Source of the DNA: Caryophanales bacterium UBA5603
GTDB taxonomy: Bacteria > Bacillota_I > Bacilli_A > Izemoplasmatales > Hujiaoplasmataceae
Assembly (NCBI GenBank): GCA_002424815.1
Contig: DILB01000026.1
Coordinates: 1 to 56,755 of the forward strand
Length of the DNA stretch: 56,755 bases
Direction: 5' to 3'
The notes under the pieces were generated by a model. The model was not told where the DNA came from. It saw only the letters and a program-made list of their open reading frames with translations, and ran no database searches. Positions within the stretch are counted from its first letter, which is position 1. The number at the start of each line of letters is the position of its first letter. Below are positions 1 to 8,813 of the stretch, one piece after another. Made by a program: the position numbers and the translations under genes.

Positions 1-1431
1 GCGAAAGTCGCTGATAATGAAAACATTTTAACAGCGGGGCCGCGCGGACCGGTTATGATGCAAGATGTTTGGTATTTGGAAAAAATGAGCAATTTCAACC
101 GTGAAGTCATTCCTGAAAGACGAATGCACGCGAAAGGGAGTGGCGCATTTGGTACTTTTACAACCACACATGACATTACCCAGTTTACTAAAGCAAAACT
201 TTTTAATGAAATTGGCAAGAAAACTGAGGTCTTTGTTCGTTTTTCAACCGTTGCAGGCGAACGAGGTGCTGCAGACGCAGAGCGAGACATTCGGGGATTT
301 GCCATTAAGTTTTACACAGAAGATGGAAACTGGGACCTTGTTGGTAACAACACACCTGTTTTCTTTATTCGTGATCCGCTAAGATTTCCCGATTTAAATA
401 AGGCGGTTAAAAGAGATCCAAAAACCAATTTACGAAGTGCGACTCATAATTGGGACTTTTGGACCAATTTACCTGAAGCACTTCATCAAGTAACGATTAC
501 GATGAGCGATCGAGGAATCCCTTTATCTTACCGTCATATGAACGGTTATGGTAGTCACACTTTTAGTTTTATCAATGCAAAAAACGAACGTTATTGGGTT
601 AAATTCCACTTTAAAACCCTTCAAGGAATTAAATATTTAACGGATGAGGAAGCTGCTAAAGTAGTCGCTACTAACCGCGAAAGTCATCAACAAGATCTTT
701 TTGAAGCAATCGAGAGAAAAGAATATCCACGCTGGGAATTATCAATACAAGTTATGCCAGAAAAAGATGCTGAAAAAATGCCGTTCAATCCTTTTGATCT
801 AACTAAGGTTTGGTATAAATCTGATTATCCATTAATCAAGGTTGGTATTCTTGAATTGAACCGAAATTCAGAAAATTACTTCCAAGATGTCGAACAATCA
901 GCATTCAATCCCGCCAATGTCGTGGAAGGTATCGGACATTCACCAGATAAAATGCTTCAAGGCAGGCTATTTGCTTATGGGGACGCTCAAAGATATCGTT
1001 TAGGTGTAAATCACCACCAAATCCCTGTCAATGCGGCTAAAGTCCCTGTTAACAGCAATCATCGCGATGGTTCAATGCGTGTTGATGGTAATTTTGGTGG
1101 GAAACTCCACTATTTTCCTAACAGTTTTGGTGAATGGGAAGATTCAAAAGAAATCAGTGAACCGCCGCTAGCAGTTAAGGGTGCAATTGATCATTGGAAT
1201 TTCCGTAAAGATGATGATGATTACTACTCACAACCAGGGAAATTGTTTAATCTAATGAAATCAGACGAAAAACAACGATTGTTTGAAAACACTGCACGAA
1301 ACATGGAAGGCGTTCCTGAGTTTATTAAGATAAAACACATTAAGAATTGTTATATGGCTGACAAGGCATATGGAGAAGGCATTGCAAAGGCAATGAATAT
1401 ATCCATTTCGGTTATCAAAGAATTATTATAA
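1..1431 (+). CDS. katA: Monofunctional heme catalase (5' end outside window)
   Basis: Decomposes hydrogen peroxide to water and oxygen in the cytosol. The reading frame is open from base 1, so the gene starts before the window and only a few N-terminal residues are missing; the first visible ATG (base 55) is internal. The frame reads AGPRGPVMMQDVWYLEK, then RRMHAKGSGAFG, which carries the distal catalytic His, and GNNTPVFFIRD with the catalytic Asn. RLFAYGDAQRYRLG holds the proximal heme Tyr. About 476 residues are visible, matching the small-subunit (clade 3) catalases of roughly 480. All active-site motifs are intact, so it should be active. It is followed by a clear terminator. Catalase is uncommon in wall-less bacteria, which makes it notable together with the flavodiiron protein at 8.8 kb. 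Confidence 0.97.
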   Translation, partial: AKVADNENILTAGPRGPVMMQDVWYLEKMSNFNREVIPERRMHAKGSGAFGTFTTTHDITQFTKAKLFNEIGKKTEVFVRFSTVAGERGAADAERDIRGFAIKFYTEDGNWDLVGNNTPVFFIRDPLRFPDLNKAVKRDPKTNLRSATHNWDFWTNLPEALHQVTITMSDRGIPLSYRHMNGYGSHTFSFINAKNERYWVKFHFKTLQGIKYLTDEEAAKVVATNRESHQQDLFEAIERKEYPRWELSIQVMPEKDAEKMPFNPFDLTKVWYKSDYPLIKVGILELNRNSENYFQDVEQSAFNPANVVEGIGHSPDKMLQGRLFAYGDAQRYRLGVNHHQIPVNAAKVPVNSNHRDGSMRVDGNFGGKLHYFPNSFGEWEDSKEISEPPLAVKGAIDHWNFRKDDDDYYSQPGKLFNLMKSDEKQRLFENTARNMEGVPEFIKIKHIKNCYMADKAYGEGIAKAMNISISVIKELL

Positions 1432-1450
1432 AATATTCATTGACTGAAAA

Positions 1451-1486
1451 AAACAGCCAACTTGGAGACCCAGTCGGCTGTTTTTT
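1451..1486 (+). terminator. Rho-independent terminator after catalase
   Basis: Stem AAACAGCC (1451-1458) pairs with GGCTGTTT (1476-1483) and runs into a T tract, 20 bases after the catalase stop. Confidence 0.85.
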
Positions 1487-1538
1487 AATTTATTTGTTTC
1501 TGAATATTTTTTTCAATAAAAACATCTATTATTTTTTC

Positions 1539-1567
1539 TTTACGCGAGACTGAATATATTATATAAT
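1539..1567 (+). promoter_or_regulatory. Sigma-A type promoter for the diguanylate cyclase gene
   Basis: The -10 TATAAT (1562-1567) lies 17 bases after TTTACG (1539-1544), a 4/6 match to the -35 consensus. Predicted transcription start is near 1574, giving a leader of about 60 bases. Confidence 0.5.
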
Positions 1568-1634
1568 ATATACGCATTGTTGAAAATGCAAAATTTCATA
1601 TCAATTTCCTATAATTGAAAGTGATGAATAAACT

Positions 1635-3323
1635 ATGAAATTTATAATCGGCTTCAAAAATAGAATTATTAATGAATTTAAGAATGTATTTAATCGAAAC
1701 GATAAAATTCACTATGATGTGATGATGGGGATTATTTCTTCAATCATCATATTATTATTGGAATTAGTTTCGTTTTTTACAGTTGATCCAACTTCAATAT
1801 CATCAAGAGATGTCTATTTGATTGCATCGATTTTGATGCTGATGCAATTAATGGTTTTTTGGTCAGTTGCACTCAATTCCGCAAAAACCGATTCAATATT
1901 ATTGAATATTTTAATGAAATTACAACCAATCTTTATCGTTTCAATTGGAATGGCTGTATCCTATTTGTCCGTGGGTTATTCTGATCAAATATATTCATAT
2001 ATCATCGCAGTTTTTGCCGCATCATTAATACAACATTACCCCCTTTCAAAGAGAATATTCTTATTTGTATTTTCAAGTTTAGGTTTCATAGCACTGATGT
2101 ATATTGCGATTGGACCCAACCCCAAATTCTATGAATATTTACGTTTTTGCATTATGATTTCGATTGTTGGTTATGTTTATACAACCATTCAATATATAAT
2201 GGATCAGAAGCGTCGTGGATTATTATATATGCTTGAAGAGACAAATATATCACAAAAATCGGCACTCGATAAATTACAGTTGGCTTACGCTAATCTGGAT
2301 CAAAGTCATCGAATAACCGAAGGTATGATGAAAATTACCGCAGAAATATTAGAAAACGACGAATTTGATGACGTTTTACAGATGATTCTGAACGAAGCTG
2401 TTAATGTCATGCCAAAAGCCCAAGCAGGAAGCATATTAATTTTTAATGGTGAATTAATGGAATATCGTGCAGCTTTGGGATATGACCTTAAAAATTTACA
2501 AAAAATTAAACTTAAAGTGGAAGATTTATTTCAATCGACTTTTGAAGATATGTATGCACCAGCAATCATCAAGGATTTAAAAGTGTTTGATGAAGGGCAT
2601 CTTGGCAGTGATCTGCTAAACTCTTTGAAGGAAAATAAAGCGTTGATTGCTAAAGCAGTTTTAACTTGTTCATTCAAATACGATAATCAATTTTTCGGTT
2701 TAATTAATCTCGACAATTTTGAGTCAGACACGATTTTTGATGAAACAGATAAACGGATGATTAAACACCTTGCCCATCAAATAGAGATTACCATCGCCAT
2801 TCATAAAGTTTATGGAAAAGCCATCAAACAAACTCGCTATGATATTCTGACTCAAGCTAATTCGCGTAGATACCATCAAGAACTACTAGAAAAAGCGTAT
2901 GAAAAAGCGGTTAAAAACAAAACTGAGATGTCGATATGTACCATTGATCTTAATAACCTAAAAGAATTGAATGATTTGGTTGGTCATGACGCTGGTGATG
3001 ATTCACTGAGACACTTCTCATCAATCGTAAGACACACCGAGAATGATGAAAGCACTATTTTCTCTCGGATTGGTGGCGACGAATTTGTTCTTGTATTTCC
3101 AGGAATTGATGCAATAGAAACGAGTAAGAAAATAGAAAATATCCGTTCTATTCTTTCAAACCATCCCTTCCATCACGGAAATTTGACAGAAGTTTTGACT
3201 TTTGGCTGCGGAATTGCCACATATCCTTATGATAGCCTAAGTTTGGAAGAATTAGTCATTTTATCCGATCGAAGAATGTATGTTAACAAAGAAGAAGTTA
3301 AAAAAAATCACAAAAAATCATAA
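1635..3323 (+). CDS. Membrane GAF-GGDEF diguanylate cyclase
   Basis: Predicted to make c-di-GMP from two GTP at the membrane. Residues about 30-185 form roughly six hydrophobic segments, followed by a short coiled stretch, a GAF-like domain (about 225-385) and a C-terminal GGDEF domain (about 395-555). The catalytic signature RIGGDEF is intact at about residue 478. No RxxD inhibitory site lies in the usual place upstream of GGDEF, so product inhibition may be lacking. The GAF domain and membrane region suggest a sensory input of unknown nature. It is a single-gene unit with its own promoter and terminator. It is the only protein in the window with an intact GGDEF motif, making it a candidate source of the ligand for the riboswitches at 29.95 and 56.39 kb. 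Confidence 0.9.
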   Translation: MKFIIGFKNRIINEFKNVFNRNDKIHYDVMMGIISSIIILLLELVSFFTVDPTSISSRDVYLIASILMLMQLMVFWSVALNSAKTDSILLNILMKLQPIFIVSIGMAVSYLSVGYSDQIYSYIIAVFAASLIQHYPLSKRIFLFVFSSLGFIALMYIAIGPNPKFYEYLRFCIMISIVGYVYTTIQYIMDQKRRGLLYMLEETNISQKSALDKLQLAYANLDQSHRITEGMMKITAEILENDEFDDVLQMILNEAVNVMPKAQAGSILIFNGELMEYRAALGYDLKNLQKIKLKVEDLFQSTFEDMYAPAIIKDLKVFDEGHLGSDLLNSLKENKALIAKAVLTCSFKYDNQFFGLINLDNFESDTIFDETDKRMIKHLAHQIEITIAIHKVYGKAIKQTRYDILTQANSRRYHQELLEKAYEKAVKNKTEMSICTIDLNNLKELNDLVGHDAGDDSLRHFSSIVRHTENDESTIFSRIGGDEFVLVFPGIDAIETSKKIENIRSILSNHPFHHGNLTEVLTFGCGIATYPYDSLSLEELVILSDRRMYVNKEEVKKNHKKS

Positions 3324-3357
3324 GATTTCATTTCTACTTTTCTGATGAATTTAAGAT

Positions 3358-3407
3358 AAAGATGCTATAGATTACGCATTTAATGTGTGAGTTTTGCATC
3401 TTTTTTT
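3358..3407 (+). terminator. Rho-independent terminator after the diguanylate cyclase gene
   Basis: AAAGATGC (3358-3365) pairs with GCATCTTT (3396-3403) across a 30-base loop, followed by a run of T. Confidence 0.65.
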
Positions 3408-3507
3408 GTTCCTAGTTTATCGGATAAGGTGCAGAATAATAATTTTTTATATAAATTGAACTACGAATTATAAAAAAAATATAATTATAATTAAATTTTT
3501 TTTACAC

Positions 3508-3535
3508 TGTGATATAATCTTTTTGAATTATCACA
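3508..3535 (+). promoter_or_regulatory. Candidate operator overlapping the -10 of the ABC exporter
   Basis: TGTGATA (3508-3514) and TATCACA (3529-3535) form a perfect 7-base inverted repeat 14 bases apart. The left arm overlaps a TATAAT (3513-3518). A bound repressor there would block transcription. The -35 region is poor. No adjacent regulator gene is seen. Confidence 0.4.
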
Positions 3536-3551
3536 ATTTGGAGGTGTTTCA

Positions 3552-4457
3552 ATGGATTCAATCATTAGAGTAGAACATTTATTTAAAAGTTATGGAGATA
3601 TTAAAGCCGTCAATGATTTATCATTTAATGTAAAAAGAGGTAGTCTTTTTGCTTTTTTAGGACCTAATGGTGCTGGGAAATCGACAACAATTAATATAAT
3701 GACAACTTTAATTAATGCCGATTCAGGTCAAGTATTTCTGAACGATCAAACCAATGAAGGTTATTTTAGATCGAAAATTGGCGTTGTTTTTCAAGGAAAT
3801 GTTTTAGATGATGATCTCACCGTAAAAGAGAACTTACAATATCGCGGAGCTCTTTATTTAAATAACAAAAAAGCCGTATTCAATCGTTATAACGAATTAT
3901 CGCAATATTTAAATTTAGAAGAATTTGAAAACCAACGATTTAAAACATTATCAGGTGGTCAAAAAAGAAGAGCAGAAATTGCTAGAGCGTTGTTTTCTAA
4001 TCCAGAAATATTGCTTCTTGATGAACCCACAACGGGTTTAGATCCAGAGACAAGACAAATTGTTTGGAAATTGATTGAAGATTTACAAAAGAATAAAGGC
4101 ATGACAATATTTTTAACGACTCATTATATGGAAGAAGCCACCAACGCAAACCATGTTGTCATTATTAATAAAGGAAGAATTGTTGCAGAAGGAACACCTT
4201 CTGAACTTAAAGACCGTTATTCGCATGATCGATTAAAAATAGTTCCTAAGGATAAAAATATATTGATTGAATGGTTTGATAAAAATAATCGATTGTACAA
4301 TAAGGTTTCAAATCAATTTATTCTATCTGTCGATGATTCCAGAGAAGCGATTTCGATTATCGAAGAAATAAAGGGAAATATTCATCAATTTGAAATGATT
4401 CAAGGGACGATGGATGATGTATTCTTAGAAGTGATTGGAGGCAGCTTAAATGCATGA
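3552..4457 (+). CDS. ABC-2 type transporter ATP-binding protein (DrrA/CcmA family)
   Basis: ATPase subunit of a two-component ABC exporter. It has Walker A GPNGAGKST (about residue 38), signature LSGGQKRRAE, and Walker B ILLLDEPTTGLDPE followed by the H-loop TTHYMEEA. The C-terminal ~80 residues form the regulatory extension typical of drug, hemolysin or NodI-type exporters. A strong GGAGGTG precedes the ATG. Its last 8 bases overlap the permease gene, so the two are surely co-translated. The substrate (drug, lipid or peptide) cannot be told from the sequence. A palindrome over the -10 suggests repression. Confidence 0.92.
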   Translation: MDSIIRVEHLFKSYGDIKAVNDLSFNVKRGSLFAFLGPNGAGKSTTINIMTTLINADSGQVFLNDQTNEGYFRSKIGVVFQGNVLDDDLTVKENLQYRGALYLNNKKAVFNRYNELSQYLNLEEFENQRFKTLSGGQKRRAEIARALFSNPEILLLDEPTTGLDPETRQIVWKLIEDLQKNKGMTIFLTTHYMEEATNANHVVIINKGRIVAEGTPSELKDRYSHDRLKIVPKDKNILIEWFDKNNRLYNKVSNQFILSVDDSREAISIIEEIKGNIHQFEMIQGTMDDVFLEVIGGSLNA

Positions 4458-5313
4458 TTTATTAAGTTTAATTAAGCGCAATACTTTGACGTTTATAAGA
4501 GATAAAGTTGCAGTGTTTTTCTCATTTTTATCTGTTATTATCTTGCTAGCACTTTATTTTTTGTTTATTGGAAGACAATATACTTCGGATTTAGAAATGG
4601 TGTCCGCCGAAATAAAGATATTTTTGTCAGTGAGTGTCATTATGGGTGGGGTTTTAGTTATCAATACAGTTTCTTTAGCGCTCGGAATAATGGGAAATAT
4701 TATTACAGACATACAATATAAGAAAATAGATGCCTTTTTAGTGACACCCGTTAAAAGATATAAAATTATTTTATCATATTACATTACATCGATTATTATT
4801 ACTTCTGTGTTAACCATGCTCATGTGGATTTTAACAATTCTATATGTTGGGGTGTTCGCGGGTTATTGGTATTCAATGCTGACAATCCTTAAGGTTTCAG
4901 GACTTTTAATTTTCTACACATTTATCTCTGCGACATTAATGATTTATTTAACTACAATTCTAAAATCAGTCAACGCTTTTGGCGCAATGTCAGGAATTCT
5001 TGGCACTTTTATCGGTTTTGTTAGTGGAATTTATATGCCACTGATTGTTTTAGGTAAATCAATGAATTATTTTGCTTCTCTTGTTCCTTTTACTCATATG
5101 ACGATTTTTTTAAAACAGATTATTCTCAAAGAACCTTATTCTATATTACCTGAGCAAGTAGTTGAAAATGTAAAGATTTTTTATGGAACTGAAGAAGTTG
5201 GAATTTTGGGACAAGAAGTATCAATGATTTGGATTATGCTTGGAATAAGTTTTTTCAGCCTCATACTTCTATATTTGTCATATCGAAATATGAATAAAAA
5301 AATGGCTAAATAA
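4450..5313 (+). CDS. ABC-2 type transporter permease
   Basis: Membrane partner of the preceding ATPase. The protein has about six hydrophobic segments: one near residues 20-42, a group from 55 to 185, and the last near 258-280. A large loop near residues 205-255 precedes the final helix, as in the ABC2_membrane family. It starts inside the ATPase gene (8-base overlap), indicating coupling. It ends 31 bases before the convergent dioxygenase gene. Family assignment is confident; the exported substrate is unknown. Confidence 0.88.
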   Translation: MHDLLSLIKRNTLTFIRDKVAVFFSFLSVIILLALYFLFIGRQYTSDLEMVSAEIKIFLSVSVIMGGVLVINTVSLALGIMGNIITDIQYKKIDAFLVTPVKRYKIILSYYITSIIITSVLTMLMWILTILYVGVFAGYWYSMLTILKVSGLLIFYTFISATLMIYLTTILKSVNAFGAMSGILGTFIGFVSGIYMPLIVLGKSMNYFASLVPFTHMTIFLKQIILKEPYSILPEQVVENVKIFYGTEEVGILGQEVSMIWIMLGISFFSLILLYLSYRNMNKKMAK

Positions 5314-5344
5314 TAAAAAAAGAAAAGTTATAATTTCTCTTCTT

Positions 5345-6199
5345 TTATTGTTGTAATTTTAAATAAATGGTATTGCCATCAAAATCTTTGGTTTGGTAAC
5401 CATATTCGATTTCTTTCAAAGGATATTTTTCTTTTTGTAATTGATCAATCGTTTTCTTGATAGTTTCACAATTAGGATATGTGATGACAAATGATTTTAA
5501 TCCCGTTGATGTCGGTGAAGGCAACTTATCTCCCATCCAAGTGTTGAGCCCTAGATGATGGTGATAGTTCGCTGAACCAACAAATAACGCTTTTGGAACG
5601 GTATCCATCGCAAGATTAAATCCAATGGTATCCATGTAAAATGATCTTGCTTTTTGCAAAGAACTGACGGAAAGGTGAACGTGACCCATTATGCTATCAC
5701 GAGGCAACTTTTCAAAGGATTTGCTTTCATCTGCTGAATAATAGACACCTGCATAATCCAACTCTTGCGTGCCCATTTTCAATGTTCCAAATTCATCGCG
5801 CCAATCAGATTCATCTTTATCAATATAAAGTTCAATACCATTATTCTCTGGGTCTTCAAGATAAATTGCTTCACTAACGATGTGATCTGCCGCACCAATG
5901 ATAGGGATTTGATTTTTAATGACATGACGTAGAAATAATCCCAAATCAGAGCGGTTGGGAAGCAAAATAGCAAAATGATATAATCCAGTCGTCATTTGTT
6001 TTTTTGTGGCTTTGATGTTTTCTACTAGCGTAATTATGGGTTGAAGGTTATCGGTTCCCAAAATGGCTTTAGTTATGTCTTTATGGATTAATGTGAAGCC
6101 CAATGAATGAAGATAATAGTCAAGCATCACATCTAAATTTTTAACATTTAATTCAATTTCTGTTATTTTTATCATATCTTTTTGATGATATTTATCCAT
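5345..6199 (-). CDS. VOC-family extradiol dioxygenase (CatE / catechol-2,3-dioxygenase-like)
   Basis: Two-module vicinal-oxygen-chelate protein of about 284 residues, close in length to Bacillus CatE. The first module begins with KITEIELNVKNL; the second has GHVHLSVSSLQKARSFY and NYHHHLGLNTW, which carry the expected metal-ligand His residues. CatE-type enzymes cleave catechols using a divalent metal, but VOC proteins vary widely in reaction, so the substrate is inferred only. The start at 6199 was chosen because AGGACGTG lies eight bases upstream; the ATG six codons earlier would overlap this site and lacks one of its own. It converges on the ABC permease. Confidence 0.8.
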   Translation of the reverse strand: MDKYHQKDMIKITEIELNVKNLDVMLDYYLHSLGFTLIHKDITKAILGTDNLQPIITLVENIKATKKQMTTGLYHFAILLPNRSDLGLFLRHVIKNQIPIIGAADHIVSEAIYLEDPENNGIELYIDKDESDWRDEFGTLKMGTQELDYAGVYYSADESKSFEKLPRDSIMGHVHLSVSSLQKARSFYMDTIGFNLAMDTVPKALFVGSANYHHHLGLNTWMGDKLPSPTSTGLKSFVITYPNCETIKKTIDQLQKEKYPLKEIEYGYQTKDFDGNTIYLKLQQ

Positions 6200-6311
6200 T
6201 TTATCACGTCCTGACATTTTTATTATAACAAAAGCGTGTCTTTATCACAGCAATGATGCTCTTGCGATGCTCAAGACGACAATTCATAATATACTTTTCA
6301 GTAAATAATCG

Positions 6312-6340
6312 TTGCATTTTATATTGAATTTTGGTAATAT
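6312..6340 (+). promoter_or_regulatory. Promoter of the tRNA cluster
   Basis: TTGCAT (6312-6317) and TAATAT (6335-6340) are spaced by 17 bases, about 55 bases before the first tRNA. Confidence 0.5.
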
Positions 6341-6395
6341 ATATATCGGCTCTAAATGGGGATACTCATCAGAATTCTAATATATTGCCATACGC

Positions 6396-6472
6396 GCGCT
6401 CATAGCTCAATTGGATAGAGCGTTTGACTACGGATCAAAAGGTTTCGGGTTCGACTCCTGATGGGCGCGCCA
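6396..6472 (+). tRNA. tRNA-Arg (anticodon ACG)
   Basis: Complete 77-base cloverleaf. Acceptor GCGCTCA pairs with TGGGCGC (one wobble), the anticodon stem TTTGA/TCAAA holds loop CTACGGA, and the T arm contains GGTTCGACTC. The CCA end is encoded. It closely resembles Bacillus tRNA-Arg(ACG). Confidence 0.97.
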
Positions 6473-6480
6473 CTTTTTTA

Positions 6481-6557
6481 CGGGATGTAGCTTAGCTTGG
6501 TAGAGCGCCTGGTTTGGGACCAGGAGGTCGCAGGTTCAAATCCTGTCATCCCGACCA
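6481..6557 (+). tRNA. tRNA-Pro (anticodon TGG)
   Basis: Acceptor CGGGATG pairs with CATCCCG, anticodon stem CCTGG/CCAGG carries loop TTTGGGA, and the T arm is GGTTCAAATC. CCA is encoded. It lies eight bases after the Arg tRNA, in the same transcript. Confidence 0.97.
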
Positions 6558-6579
6558 TTTTTTATTTAAACAGTTCCTT

Positions 6580-6653
6580 GGACCCATAGCCAAGTGGTAA
6601 GGCAAAGGACTGCAACTCCTTGACCGTTGGTTCAAATCCGACTGGGTCCTCCA
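6580..6653 (+). tRNA. tRNA-Cys (anticodon GCA)
   Basis: Acceptor GGACCCA pairs with TGGGTCC, anticodon stem AAGGA/TCCTT holds loop CTGCAAC, and CCA is encoded. It is the last of the three-tRNA unit. Confidence 0.96.
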
Positions 6654-6700
6654 AATTAATCTTGAATTGGTTCGAAAAAAAGACCCAATTACATAAATTT

Positions 6701-6724
6701 ATGCCTTTTAAGGGCATTTTTTTT
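6701..6724 (+). terminator. Terminator of the tRNA cluster
   Basis: ATGCCTT (6701-6707) pairs with AGGGCAT (6711-6717) over a three-base loop, followed by eight T, about 50 bases after tRNA-Cys. Confidence 0.8.
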
Positions 6725-6857
6725 ATATAAAAAGAACTTGTTGCCAAAATTTGACCCATTAAAAACACTACACAAAGGCAAAAAACAATAAAAAGGAAAT
6801 ATTTGCTTTACAAAAGGCAAAAAAAATAATACAATCAAAGTAAAGGAGATGCTGAAA

Positions 6858-8030
6858 ATGAATATCAGAAGGTATTACTTAGACAAACTAATTAAATACA
6901 TAGATACAGAATTCGTGAAATTAATTACTGGTGTAAGAAGATCAGGTAAGTCATTTTTATTGAAAATGCTTGAGAAACACCTTCAACAACTGAATAAAAA
7001 AACGATATATCTCAACTTTGAGCATCCAGATACTTTTGGTATTCAAACGTCGGACAAACTGTATGAATTCATCAAAACTCAAGTAGATACAGATGAAAGA
7101 GTATACTTTTTATTTGACGAAATAGCGGAAGTTGAAAATTGGCAAAAACTGATCAACGGACTGAGAATTGCTTTTGATTGCGATATATATATCACAGGGT
7201 CAAATGCTAATATGCTTTCCGGTGAACTTGCGACTTATCTATCTGGTCGATATGTTGAAATAAAAGTCTATCCGTTATCATTATTGGAACTAAAAGATTT
7301 TACTAAAGAAGATAGTATGGATTTATATCTACAAGAATATATAAAATTTGGTGGTTTTCCATCGGTTGTACTTACCAAAGATGAGCAAATGAAAAGTGAT
7401 ATATTGAAAGGTATTTACAATAGCATTCTTTTAAAAGATGTTTCGACTAGAGGTAATATTACTCAAGTTGATGTGCTCATGAAACTTTCGCTATATTTAC
7501 TAGATAACATAGGCAAGCCGGTTTCAAGTCCTAAGATTTCAAATTATTTCAAATCCATGAATCAAGTAGTCAAACCGGAGACTATTAATAAATACCTCCA
7601 ACTTTTAGAGAATGCATTTATTTTTTATAAAGCAACGAGGTATGATATTCGAGGAAAAGAACATTTAAAAACATTAGGTAAGTATTATGTTGTAGATCTT
7701 GGACTAAAAAATATAATGTTAGGCCGTATGAATAGCAATCTTGGATCGATGATAGAAAATGTCGTATTTCTAAAACTCATTAATGATGGATGGCATGTAT
7801 TTGTTGGGAAGTATGATGATTTAGAAATAGATTTTGTTTGTTTCAAAGATAATCACACAAAATATGTTCAAGTGACATTAAGCATGCCTGAAAATAGCAC
7901 TAGAGAAACGAATAATTTACTCGTTGTAAAAGATAATTATGAAAGAGTAATCGTAACATATGATTACAAAGATGTTGGCGTAATTGATGGGATAAAGATA
8001 GTCCATTTAACAACATTTTTAGCGGATTAG
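6858..8030 (+). CDS. AAA_14/DUF4143 family ATPase
   Basis: A 390-residue protein with an N-terminal P-loop ATPase (AAA_14) and a C-terminal DUF4143 nuclease-fold-like domain. Walker A reads GVRRSGKSFL (about residues 24-33) and the Walker B region FLFDEIAEVENW. A sensor-like ITGSNANML follows, then SGRYVEIKVYPLSLLE, typical of this family. The C-terminal half contains FGGFPSVV, and near the end LEIDFVCFK, close to a PD-(D/E)XK-like E-x-D strand. The cellular role of the family is poorly known. The start at 6858 was chosen over 6849 because AAAGGAG sits next to 6849 but ten bases from 6858. It lies directly behind the tRNA cluster and before a broken gene, so an acquired patch is possible. Confidence 0.88.
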   Translation: MNIRRYYLDKLIKYIDTEFVKLITGVRRSGKSFLLKMLEKHLQQLNKKTIYLNFEHPDTFGIQTSDKLYEFIKTQVDTDERVYFLFDEIAEVENWQKLINGLRIAFDCDIYITGSNANMLSGELATYLSGRYVEIKVYPLSLLELKDFTKEDSMDLYLQEYIKFGGFPSVVLTKDEQMKSDILKGIYNSILLKDVSTRGNITQVDVLMKLSLYLLDNIGKPVSSPKISNYFKSMNQVVKPETINKYLQLLENAFIFYKATRYDIRGKEHLKTLGKYYVVDLGLKNIMLGRMNSNLGSMIENVVFLKLINDGWHVFVGKYDDLEIDFVCFKDNHTKYVQVTLSMPENSTRETNNLLVVKDNYERVIVTYDYKDVGVIDGIKIVHLTTFLAD

Positions 8031-8065
8031 ATAGCAAAAAATGATCATCATATTCGGATGAGAAT

Positions 8066-8433
8066 ATGTTTGGGAAAAAGAATAGAATTAAAAAATATTT
8101 AACAGAAAAGAGCCAAGATTTGCATAATCAGTTTGACTATGTTCTCGAAGACTTTATATCCAAACAATTAAAGAAAAAACTAAGTGATATCGGACTATCT
8201 AAAATGAAATTCATGTTGATTGGTATCCAGGATTCGAGTGTATTGGTATTCAAGCAATAGACGAATCTTATGTTAATATTCATATTTGCCCGAAAAAATT
8301 AAACAAATCATGTTCTATATATGAATCAGACGATAGTGATGAATTTATTTATAAGGATAATAAAGAGAGGGATTGGATATACAAAAAAAACCAATCATAT
8401 GTATTAGAATCCAAGAGAAAGTTTGATAATTGA
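8066..8433 (+). pseudogene. Frameshifted small hypothetical gene
   Basis: The first frame gives 64 residues from ATG 8066 (GGATGAG upstream) and stops at 8258-8260. Near 8215-8225 the reading continues in a different frame with DWYPGFECIGIQAIDESYVN and stays open to TGA at 8431-8433, ending with a charged stretch ESKRKFDN. The two halves together would give about 122 residues. Either a single-base change broke the gene, or there is a sequencing error or programmed shift. I do not recognise the family; the acidic, Trp/Tyr-rich second half is reminiscent of small immunity-type proteins, but that is only an impression. It follows the DUF4143 ATPase by 35 bases and may have been co-transcribed with it. 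Confidence 0.55.
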
Positions 8434-8611
8434 TAGATAAACACTTAGAGGAATTTTTTAGTTTCAGTTCACAAAAGGTGAATAAGTTGAGCAATTACAT
8501 TCTGGATTTTTTCACTATTTACTGGATTAGGTCATTTTCTTAACAGTTTAGGTTAAAGATCCCCAAAAACACGACCCTTTAAGGTTAACAGAAACTCCAG
8601 GTTTATTATCC

Positions 8612-8642
8612 AAAGATGCTTTGTCAAAAGCGTCTTTTTTTT
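8612..8642 (+). terminator. Rho-independent terminator
   Basis: AAAGATGCTTT (8612-8622) pairs with AAAGCGTCTTT (8627-8637), with one wobble, followed by a T run. It would end transcripts from the ATPase/pseudogene unit. Confidence 0.75.
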
Positions 8643-8763
8643 TATTTAAACATCTAATTTATTGATAAGGATTGCTGAAGGTTACACTATAATAAAAATA
8701 TTTATGATATTACTCTCGATAACCGATGAATCAATCGAGATTGATTTTTTAACCTTACATTTT

Positions 8764-8813
8764 AATTAATGATAAGCCACATTAATTGATAAATTCGCTT
8801 TTTTTGGTATAAT
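8764..8813 (+). promoter_or_regulatory. Promoter with adjacent palindromic operator (flavodiiron gene)
   Basis: TTGATA (8786-8791) and TATAAT (8808-8813), 16 bases apart, make a good sigma-A promoter. A perfect 8-base inverted repeat, AATTAATG (8764-8771) and CATTAATT (8780-8787), ends on the -35. This is where a repressor or class-II activator would sit; the regulator is unknown. Confidence 0.6.

Noticed and set aside
6562..6768. A 68-codon minus-strand frame reading DPVGFEPTVKELQSFALPLGYGSK
   Set aside because: It is the antisense of tRNA-Cys; this peptide is a well-known false gene product of tRNA loci.
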